From Vulcanimicrobiota bacterium (lineage in GTDB: Bacteria > Vulcanimicrobiota > Vulcanimicrobiia > Vulcanimicrobiales > Vulcanimicrobiaceae): 8,214 bases of DNA. Shown piece by piece: positions 1 through 6,117 of the stretch; positions within the stretch are counted from its first letter, which is position 1; every line of letters begins with the position of its first letter. The stretch is from NCBI GenBank assembly GCA_003155175.1, contig PMFP01000039.1, forward strand, positions 61,170-69,383, in the 5' to 3' direction. The translations under genes were made by a program, and so were the position numbers. A model generated the notes under the pieces. That model did not search any database. It was not told the DNA's origin and saw nothing but the letters and a program-made list of their open reading frames with translations.

Positions 1-1659
1 CCGTGGGATCTGCGTCGCGTCGAGACGAGCTGCACGCAGTGCGCGGTCGGTTGCCGCCAGTTCGTGGACACGCGGTTTGGAACCGCGCTGCGTACGATGT
101 CGGTCGAGAGCGACGACGCCGTCTCGGACGGCTGGCTGTGCGATCGCGGCCGCTATAACATCGGGTTCTACGCATCGCCGAACCGTCTGACGCAGCCGCT
201 CTACCGCGACGGCGGCGGCTTCGTGCAGATCGGCTGGGACGACGCGTTCGCGATCTGGGCGAAAGCGATTAAAGAGGCGGTCTCGACGCGCGGCCCGGCG
301 AGCGCCGGCGTCATCGGCGGCGGCCGTCTCACGAACGAAGAAGCGTACCTTCTGCAGTACGTCTTTCGCAAGGCGGGCGTGCGCAATCTCGATTGGCGGG
401 CGGGCCGCCAACGTCAAGCCGCGCCCGGCAAACACGGGGCCGCTTCGTATGGCGCGCTGGACGGCGCGCAAGCGATCGTCGTTGCCGGAGAATCGGCCGC
501 GCAGCGCGCGCCGGTCATGGACTTGCGCGTGCGCAAGGCCGTCCTGCGCAACGGCGCGACGCTGATCCGGATCGCGCCGATCGAACGGCGGCCGGTCGTT
601 CCGTGCGTGGACGTCGCCGGCGCGGCCGAGGCGGTCGCGGCGATTCCGCAAGGCGCCGCGCGCGTCGCAGTCGTCTGGGACGGCGTCGATCTCGGCTTGG
701 CGGCCGATCTGGTGCGCGCGCTCGAAGGCCGCGACGCAACGTTTTGGATCGCGAGCGAACAAGGCAACGCGCGCGGCGCCGAAGCGATGGGCATGTTGCC
801 CGGCTTCGCTCCCGGCTACGCCGCCCTGGCCGGCGCCGAGTGCGGGTTCGGCACGGACGAGATGCTGGCCGCGGCGAGAAACGGCGAACTTGCGTCGCTC
901 TCGATTTTCGGCGCGAACCCCGCGCTGCATCACGCCGGCGGCCGCGCGGTCCGCGAGGCGCTCCAACGCGTAACGTTCCTTGCCGTGAGCGATCTCTTTC
1001 TCACCGATACGGCGAAGCTCGCCACGCTGGTCTTGCCGGCGACCGCGGCGTTCGAGAAAACCGGCACGACGATCGACATCGCCGGCGACGTGCTCCCGGT
1101 CGAGCAGTCTCTCGACGCGCCCGACGGCGCGCTTTCGGATCTCGAGATGCTCGTCGGTCTGGGCCAGCAGCTCGACTTCGATCTTCCCACCGCGGAGGAA
1201 CTCGCCGCGCTGGTCATCGCAAGCGCCGCCAGCGTGCCCGCGCACCTCGTTCCCGGCGATCCGCGCTTCGCGAGCAGCGTCACGGCGCTCGAACCGGTGC
1301 GACGCGAGGGTGCCTGGCGCGTGTTTCCGGAGTCGCACATTTTCGCCGGCGACGGTACCGTCGCAAACGACGATCGCTTGAGCGGGCTCCGCCCGCTGCC
1401 GCAGGTGGCCATGTCGCCGCAGAGTGCGGCGCGCCTCGGAGCGTCTAGCGGAGACTACGTGGACCTCGACGGCGGCGACGCGACGCTTCACGACGTGCTC
1501 GTCGAGGTGCGTCCCGGCATCGCGGACGACGTCGTCGTCGTCACGGGCGGCCTGTCCGACGACGCGGCCAACGTGCTGCCGGCTGGAGCGTACGCAAAGG
1601 CGATCAACCTTCGCGCCGGCGCGGATCGCGCCGCCGCCGTCGCGGGAAGCGGGGCCTAA
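1..1659 (+). CDS. nuoG: NADH-quinone oxidoreductase subunit G, 5'-truncated by the window edge
   Basis: This is the C-terminal 552 residues of the large Fe-S subunit of complex I, in the peripheral arm on the cytoplasmic side. The frame is open from base 1 (PWDLRRVETSC...), so the real start lies upstream, and the GTG at 64 is internal. The N-terminal ferredoxin-like part carrying N1b, N5 and N4 is missing from the window. Visible codons 11, 14, 18 and 47 are cysteines in a C-x2-C-x3-C-x28-C pattern, the N7-type [4Fe-4S] site of the molybdopterin-oxidoreductase Fe4S4 domain. The fold that follows is typical of NuoG: GGGRLTNEE (codons 106-114), SIFGANP (301-307), and the TDTAKLATLVLP/FEKTGT stretch (about 335-356). 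In this family the fold has lost its molybdenum function and acts as scaffold. The TAA stop overlaps the nuoH ATG by one base (TAATG). The identity is secure; only the N-terminus is unseen. Confidence 0.95.
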   Translation, partial: PWDLRRVETSCTQCAVGCRQFVDTRFGTALRTMSVESDDAVSDGWLCDRGRYNIGFYASPNRLTQPLYRDGGGFVQIGWDDAFAIWAKAIKEAVSTRGPASAGVIGGGRLTNEEAYLLQYVFRKAGVRNLDWRAGRQRQAAPGKHGAASYGALDGAQAIVVAGESAAQRAPVMDLRVRKAVLRNGATLIRIAPIERRPVVPCVDVAGAAEAVAAIPQGAARVAVVWDGVDLGLAADLVRALEGRDATFWIASEQGNARGAEAMGMLPGFAPGYAALAGAECGFGTDEMLAAARNGELASLSIFGANPALHHAGGRAVREALQRVTFLAVSDLFLTDTAKLATLVLPATAAFEKTGTTIDIAGDVLPVEQSLDAPDGALSDLEMLVGLGQQLDFDLPTAEELAALVIASAASVPAHLVPGDPRFASSVTALEPVRREGAWRVFPESHIFAGDGTVANDDRLSGLRPLPQVAMSPQSAARLGASSGDYVDLDGGDATLHDVLVEVRPGIADDVVVVTGGLSDDAANVLPAGAYAKAINLRAGADRAAAVAGSGA

Positions 1660-2666
1660 TGGATTCGGCCCTTGCCGTTCTCAACGCCGCGCCGCTCTGG
1701 CTGGTCGTGACGATCAAGTCCGCGCTGCTGCTGCTCGTCGTCGTGACGACGTTCGCTTATGCGATGCTGGCCGAACGCAAGGTGATGGGATGGATGCAGC
1801 TGCGTCCGGGGCCCAACCGCGTCGGTCCCTGGGGGCTGATGCAGCCCGCTTCCGACGCTGCGAAGCTGATTCTCAAGGAAGATCTGACGCCGTCCACGGC
1901 CGACCCCCTGATCTACAAGCTCGCGCCGTTCATCTCGCTGCTCACCGCATTTTCGGTCTACGCGATCATTCCGTTCGGCGCGGGCTCGCAAGGCACGTGG
2001 GCGATCGGAAACGTGGACGCGGGCATCCTGTTCTTGATGGCGATTTCCTCGCTCGGCGTCTACGGCATCTCGCTGGGCGGTTGGGCCTCCGGATCGAAAT
2101 ATCCGCTGCTGGGCAGCGTGCGCGCGACCGCGCAGATGATCAGCTACGAATTGGCGATGTCGCTCTCGTTCATCGGCGTCTTGATTCTGGCCGGCACGAC
2201 CTCGCTCGACGGCATCGTGAGCGCTCAGGCGCGACTGTGGTTCTGCATCCCGCAGGCGGTCGGCTTCGTCATCTACGTCATCACGGCGGTGGCGGAGACG
2301 AATCGAACGCCGTTCGATCTCGTCGAAGCCGAGACCGAGCTGGTCGGCGGATTCCACACCGAGTACTCGGGTCTGCGGTTCGGATCGTTCTTCATCGCCG
2401 AATACGTGAACATGCTGACGGTGTCGTGCATCGCGACGCTGCTGTTCCTGGGCGGCTGGAACGCGCCGTTCGGACTCACGATGGTTCCCGGCGTTCTCTG
2501 GTTCGTCGCCAAAGTCGCGACGTTCATGTTCTTCTACATCTGGCTGCGCGCGACGCTTCCGCGCCTGCGGTACGACCGGTTGATGGCCTTCGGATGGAAG
2601 GTGCTCTTGCCCGTCGCAACCCTCAATCTCATCGTGACGGCCGTCGTCGTCGCGGTACGGGGTTAG
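1659..2666 (+). CDS. nuoH: NADH-quinone oxidoreductase subunit H
   Basis: NuoH (ND1 homologue), 335 aa, is the membrane subunit that anchors the peripheral arm and forms most of the quinone-binding chamber and the start of the proton-coupling E-channel. The first signature AERKVMGWMQLRPGPNRVGP spans residues 38-57, followed by KLILKED (69-75). The second signature is ETNRTPFD (213-220) plus EAETELVGGFHTEYSG (223-238). The acidic residues of the conserved cytoplasmic loop (D220, E223, E225, E227, E235) are all present, as is E164 in a membrane segment. About eight hydrophobic segments can be seen, as expected, and the length is normal for the family. The ATG overlaps the nuoG stop by one base, and a GGGAAG...GGGG purine run lies just upstream (1644-1654) inside nuoG, so translation is probably coupled. 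Nothing is missing or broken. Confidence 0.97.
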   Translation: MDSALAVLNAAPLWLVVTIKSALLLLVVVTTFAYAMLAERKVMGWMQLRPGPNRVGPWGLMQPASDAAKLILKEDLTPSTADPLIYKLAPFISLLTAFSVYAIIPFGAGSQGTWAIGNVDAGILFLMAISSLGVYGISLGGWASGSKYPLLGSVRATAQMISYELAMSLSFIGVLILAGTTSLDGIVSAQARLWFCIPQAVGFVIYVITAVAETNRTPFDLVEAETELVGGFHTEYSGLRFGSFFIAEYVNMLTVSCIATLLFLGGWNAPFGLTMVPGVLWFVAKVATFMFFYIWLRATLPRLRYDRLMAFGWKVLLPVATLNLIVTAVVVAVRG

Positions 2667-2670
2667 CGCG

Positions 2671-3267
2671 ATGCGAAAGCGGCTCTTCAACGTCGGCGCG
2701 ATCCTTCAAGGGCTCTCGATCACGTTCGGGTTCATGTTCAAGAAACGCCCGACCATCGAGTACCCGTCGGTCAAGAAACAGCACGCGCCGCGCTTTCACG
2801 GCCTGCACGAGCTGCGGCGGTACGGCGACGCGAAGGAGCGCTGCATCGGCTGCGAGCTCTGTTCGAGCGCCTGTCCGGCCAACGCGATCACCGTCATCGG
2901 CGCCGAAAACACGCCCGAGGATCGTAAGTCGCCGGGCGAACGCTACGCCGCGCGCTACGAGATCGACGAGTTGCGCTGCATTTTCTGCGGACTCTGCGAG
3001 GAGGCGTGCCCGACCGACGCGATCGTGTTGACGCCGCGCTTCGAAATGGCGGACTATCGCCGCGGCTCGTTCATCTACTCCAAGGACCGGCTGCTGGTGC
3101 CGCCCGACGCGGGCGTCGGCGCCGCGCCCGACGATCGCCCCGGCGGCATTCCGTCGGATTTGGGACGCGTTGCCGAGATCAAGTCGACGACCGACGTCGA
3201 GGAAGGCTATTCGGCGACGCACCGCGGCGAAATCCTTAAGACCGAGCGTCGCGGGCTGGCCGGATGA
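2671..3267 (+). CDS. nuoI: NADH-quinone oxidoreductase subunit I (2x[4Fe-4S] ferredoxin)
   Basis: NuoI, 198 aa, carries clusters N6a and N6b and passes electrons from the NuoG chain towards the terminal cluster beside the quinone site. Two intact 8Fe-ferredoxin motifs are visible: C58-x2-C61-x2-C64-x3-C68-P (CIGCELCSSACP) and C103-x2-C106-x2-C109-x3-C113-P (CIFCGLCEEACP). The first ~28 residues form the expected amphipathic N-terminal segment that packs on NuoH, followed by the KKRPTIEYP stretch. The C-terminal tail after about residue 140 is hydrophilic and somewhat longer than in the E. coli protein (about 180 aa), with a Gly/Pro-rich linker at 146-162. The start ATG lies 4 nt after the nuoH stop, with only a weak CGGGG upstream. 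The end overlaps nuoJ by 4 bases (ATGA). Confidence 0.97.
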   Translation: MRKRLFNVGAILQGLSITFGFMFKKRPTIEYPSVKKQHAPRFHGLHELRRYGDAKERCIGCELCSSACPANAITVIGAENTPEDRKSPGERYAARYEIDELRCIFCGLCEEACPTDAIVLTPRFEMADYRRGSFIYSKDRLLVPPDAGVGAAPDDRPGGIPSDLGRVAEIKSTTDVEEGYSATHRGEILKTERRGLAG

Positions 3268-3878
3268 TCGCCTTTTGGGTGCTCAGCGTCGTTCTGATCG
3301 CGAGTGCGGTGTGGACGATCACGGCGCAGAAGCCCGTCTACAGCGTGGTCGGACTGCTGGCGAACTTTGCGGCGCTGGCGATTCTTTACCTCACGCTCTC
3401 CGCCGAGTTCTTAGCGGTGATCCAGCTGATCGTCTACTCCGGCGCGATCCTCGTGCTGTTCGTGTTCGTCATCGCGTTGCTCTCGAGCGGCGTCGCTCCG
3501 TTTGCAGCGGGTCCGAACCGGATGCCGAAAGCCGCGTTGCCCGCCGTCGCGCTGGTGTGCGTCGCGCTGGGCTTCGTCGTCTTCGCGGTGACCAGAGGCG
3601 AGGTCGCGATTCCGCCGCCGCCCGCGGGCTCGACGTCGGCGCTGGGTCCGGTCGGCACGGCGGACGTGTTCGGCAGCGTCGGCGATTTCGGCAAGGCGCT
3701 CTTCACGACGTACTTGTTGCCGTTCGAAGTTACGGCCCTGATTCTCATGGTTGCGGTCGTCGGAGTCGTGCTGCTCTCGGGCACCGCGCCGGCCAAGGCG
3801 CCGACGCGCCGGCGGGCTGCGGGCGTTCGGCGCGAGTTGCGCGAGGCCGTCGTGCGCGACGGCGAGGACCGGCGATGA
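3264..3878 (+). CDS. nuoJ: NADH-quinone oxidoreductase subunit J
   Basis: NuoJ (ND6 homologue), 204 aa, is a small membrane subunit between NuoH and NuoK. Its third helix carries a pi-bulge involved in coupling quinone reduction to proton pumping. Five hydrophobic segments are visible at about residues 3-20, 28-45, 50-73, 90-110 and 150-172. The family signature AEFLAVIQLIVYSGAILVLF (residues 47-66) is present, including the conserved Tyr58 and Gly60 of the helix-3 bulge. The FGKALFTTYLLPFE stretch (142-155) before the last helix is also typical. The loop at 111-140 is Pro/Gly/Ser-rich. The tail after residue 173 is strongly basic, with nine Arg in the last 23 residues. It starts in an ATGA overlap with nuoI and ends in another with nuoK. 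Confidence 0.95.
   Translation: MIAFWVLSVVLIASAVWTITAQKPVYSVVGLLANFAALAILYLTLSAEFLAVIQLIVYSGAILVLFVFVIALLSSGVAPFAAGPNRMPKAALPAVALVCVALGFVVFAVTRGEVAIPPPPAGSTSALGPVGTADVFGSVGDFGKALFTTYLLPFEVTALILMVAVVGVVLLSGTAPAKAPTRRRAAGVRRELREAVVRDGEDRR
3864..3868 (+). promoter_or_regulatory. Shine-Dalgarno site for nuoK
   Basis: GAGGA lies inside the 3' end of nuoJ, six bases before the nuoK ATG at 3875. It is the best match to an anti-SD pairing site at any of the seven gene junctions here. It supports choosing the 3875 start over the longer upstream reading frame. Confidence 0.6.
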
Positions 3879-4195
3879 TTGAAAACGCGCTGCCGGTCGC
3901 GATCGGCAATTACGTCGGGCTCTCGGCCGTGCTCTTTTTCATCGGCTTGACCGGCGTGCTGATCCGCCGCAATCCGCTGGTAATGCTGATGAGCATCGAA
4001 CTGATGTTCAACGCGGCGAACTTGCTGTTCTTGGCGTTCGCGCGCGCTTGGGTGCACAACGCCGGCCACATTTTCGCGTTCCTCGTCATTACCGTTGCGG
4101 CCGCGGAGGCGGCCATCGGCCTCGCGATCGTCGTCGCCGTATTCCGCGACGCGCCGTTCGTGGACGTCGACGAAGTCAGGCTCTTGAAAGGATGA
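3875..4195 (+). CDS. nuoK: NADH-quinone oxidoreductase subunit K
   Basis: NuoK (ND4L homologue), 106 aa, is a three-helix membrane subunit next to NuoJ and NuoN that carries two buried glutamates on the central proton axis. Helices are at about residues 13-30, 35-57 and 65-90. The RRNPLVMLMSIELMFNAANL stretch (31-50) contains Glu42, and VAAAEAAIGLAI (74-85) contains Glu78. These match the two essential glutamates known from E. coli NuoK (Glu36 and Glu72). The frame is open further upstream, but the ATG at 3875 gives the family's normal length, overlaps the nuoJ stop by 4 bases, and has a good Shine-Dalgarno GAGGA at 3864-3868, six bases upstream. That is the clearest ribosome site in the window. 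It overlaps nuoL by 4 bases. Confidence 0.96.
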   Translation: MIENALPVAIGNYVGLSAVLFFIGLTGVLIRRNPLVMLMSIELMFNAANLLFLAFARAWVHNAGHIFAFLVITVAAAEAAIGLAIVVAVFRDAPFVDVDEVRLLKG

Positions 4196-6117
4196 CGCCG
4201 TTGCATCACGCCACGCTCGGCGTTGACGGAACGTATCCGCTGCTGCTCGGGCTTTGGCTGTTGCCGTTGCTGGGCGCGGTGCTCTGTTGGACGTTCGGTC
4301 CGCAGTTGAAAGCCGCCGCCGGCTGGCTCGCGACGGGTTTTCTGGGGTGCTCGTTCGCGGCTACCGTCCTGTCGTGGCCGGCGGGTACGCAACTGATCGG
4401 CGGAGCCCACGGCGCCCATCAAGCGCTGCTCTCGTGGCTGCCGGGACTGGATTTCGGGCTCTTGCTCGACCCGCTCTCGCTGCTGTGGGCGCTGGTCATC
4501 ACCGGAGTCGGATTCCTGATCCATCTCTATTCGATCGGCTACATGCACGGCGACCGCGCGTTCGCGCGCTTTTTTGCCTACATGAACTTCTTCGTCTTCG
4601 CGATGCTGACGCTGGTGCTCTCGGACAATTTCATCGGCCTGCTGGTCGGCTGGGGCCTGGTCGGATTGGCGTCGTACTTCTTGATCGGCTTTTGGTTCGA
4701 GCGTCCGTCCGCGGTGGCGGCCGCGCGCAAAGCCTTCGTGCTCAACGTCGTGGGCGACGTCGGCATCATGGCGGCCGTCTTCATCATCGTCGCGCACGTG
4801 GGATCGATCGGCTTCGGCGACGTCTTCGCGGCGTCGCCCGGATTTGGGACCGGCGTTCTGTTCGCGATTTGCGGACTGCTGTTCGTCGGCGCGGCGGCCA
4901 AGTCGGCGCAGATTCCGCTGCACACCTGGCTTCCCGACGCCATGGAAGGCCCGACCCCGGTCTCCGCGCTGATCCACGCCGCAACCATGGTCACGGCGGG
5001 CGTCTATCTCATCGCGCGCTGCGCGCCGCTGTGGAGCGCGAGCCCGAACGCGCAACTGCTGGTCGGAAGCATCGGCGCCGCGACCGCGCTCGCCGGTGCG
5101 CTCCTGGGCATGGTGCAGTGGGACATCAAGCGGATTTTAGCCTACTCGACGATGTCGCAGATCGGGTACATGATCATGGGCGTAGGCGTCGGCGCCTACG
5201 ATGGCGGCGTCGCCCATTTTCTCACGCACGCGTTTTTCAAAGCGCAACTGTTCCTTGGCTCGGGGCTCATCATCCACGCGCTCGCGAACGAGCAGGACGT
5301 GCGCCGCATGGGCGGCTTGCGCTCGAAGATGCCGTTTGCGTTCGTCGCGATGGCGACGGGCGTGGTCGCGATCTGTGGCGTGCCCGGCTTCAGCGGATAT
5401 TTCAGTAAGGACCGCGTGATTTACGGCACCCTCGAGCACGGACATCCGTGGCTCTTCGGGGTCGCCGTCGTGACGGCGGGCATCACGGCGTACTACATGT
5501 TCCGGATGCTGTTCGTAACGTTCATGGGCGAATATCGCGGCGACGTCGATCACGTTCACCTGCCCGATTGGACGATGAACCTTCCGGTCGGCATTTTGAT
5601 CGTGCCGACGATCGGGATCGGCTGGCTGATGTTCGGCGGCGACGCTTCGCCCTGGAATCGCTTCTTCGCCGGCCAATTCGCAAGCGGCGCGCCGGTGACG
5701 CAGCCCGCGATTTCCGAAGGCCTCACGACCTGGATCGTCCTGGCCGTCGTCGCGGCCGGAATCGGCATCGCGTATCTCCGGTACGGAACCGCGACGGCGA
5801 GCGCGGATGCGCCCGCCCGGCTGGAGCGCGAGGCCGCATCGGTGCCGCCCGTTTTGGCGAACGCTTTCTATTTCGACGCGATCATCGACGCGCTGTTCGT
5901 GCGTACGTCGCAAGGCCTGGGCCGGTTCCTCGGACAGACGGCGGATCCGCTGCTCGTCGACGGCGCCGTGCGCGAGACCGCTCTCTCGGCCGGTTGGCTG
6001 GGCGCGCTGACGCGCTCGTTCCAGACGGGGCTGGTGCGCGCGTACGCGCTGGTGCTCGTCGCCGGCGCGGCGTGCCTGATCGCCTATTACGCGCTCGCGC
6101 CGGGGGCGTTCCGATGA
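4192..6117 (+). CDS. nuoL: NADH-quinone oxidoreductase subunit L, with the TM5 glutamate replaced by glycine
   Basis: NuoL (ND5 homologue), 641 aa, is the distal antiporter-like proton-translocating subunit with a long lateral C-terminal helix. Recognisable motifs are AAKSAQIPLHTWLPDAMEGP (235-254) with the TM7 lysine K237, SALIHAATMVTAGVYL (258-273) with H262, DIKRILAYSTMSQIGY (311-326) with K313, HFLTHAFFKA (342-351), and SGYFSKD (401-407) with the TM12 lysine K406. The C-terminal part (about 560-641) matches the lateral helix and last TM, including QTGLVRAYAL. The oddity is residues 151-160, LVGWGLVGLA: the family normally has GWE there (Glu144 in E. coli), here GGC = Gly155. The RVGD motif of TM6 is VVGD (186-189). 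The ATG at 4192 is in an ATGA overlap with nuoK. The frame is open upstream, but that would include nuoK. A TTG at 4201 is a possible alternative start. Confidence 0.95.
   Translation: MTPLHHATLGVDGTYPLLLGLWLLPLLGAVLCWTFGPQLKAAAGWLATGFLGCSFAATVLSWPAGTQLIGGAHGAHQALLSWLPGLDFGLLLDPLSLLWALVITGVGFLIHLYSIGYMHGDRAFARFFAYMNFFVFAMLTLVLSDNFIGLLVGWGLVGLASYFLIGFWFERPSAVAAARKAFVLNVVGDVGIMAAVFIIVAHVGSIGFGDVFAASPGFGTGVLFAICGLLFVGAAAKSAQIPLHTWLPDAMEGPTPVSALIHAATMVTAGVYLIARCAPLWSASPNAQLLVGSIGAATALAGALLGMVQWDIKRILAYSTMSQIGYMIMGVGVGAYDGGVAHFLTHAFFKAQLFLGSGLIIHALANEQDVRRMGGLRSKMPFAFVAMATGVVAICGVPGFSGYFSKDRVIYGTLEHGHPWLFGVAVVTAGITAYYMFRMLFVTFMGEYRGDVDHVHLPDWTMNLPVGILIVPTIGIGWLMFGGDASPWNRFFAGQFASGAPVTQPAISEGLTTWIVLAVVAAGIGIAYLRYGTATASADAPARLEREAASVPPVLANAFYFDAIIDALFVRTSQGLGRFLGQTADPLLVDGAVRETALSAGWLGALTRSFQTGLVRAYALVLVAGAACLIAYYALAPGAFR

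Noticed and set aside
64..66. GTG at 64 as the nuoG start
   Set aside because: The same frame is open to base 1 and contains three cluster cysteines before this codon, so the gene begins upstream of the window.
393..1448. Second + frame ORF of 351 codons within nuoG
   Set aside because: Arg-rich shadow inside a clearly coding NuoG frame.
1656..2690. Antisense ORF of 344 codons opposite nuoH
   Set aside because: It almost exactly mirrors nuoH and is a GC-driven shadow. The translation shows no domain.
1424..3031. Long + strand ORF (535 codons) crossing nuoG, nuoH and nuoI in another frame
   Set aside because: Its translation is very rich in Arg, Ala and Ser with no recognisable motif, and it overlaps three clear complex I genes. 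It is a by-product of high GC.
4048..4191. Upstream extension of the nuoL reading frame
   Set aside because: The extension is Arg-rich, lies wholly inside nuoK, and resembles no NuoL N-terminus. The ATG at 4192 gives the normal start.
3910..5055. Antisense ORF of 381 codons opposite nuoK/nuoL
   Set aside because: The composition is Arg/Gln/Asp-rich low complexity typical of the complement of GC-rich membrane-protein genes, with no motif or plausible ribosome site.
5448..6113. Upstream extension of the nuoM reading frame inside nuoL
   Set aside because: Arg/Ala-rich shadow of nuoL. NuoM similarity begins only at the ATG at 6114.
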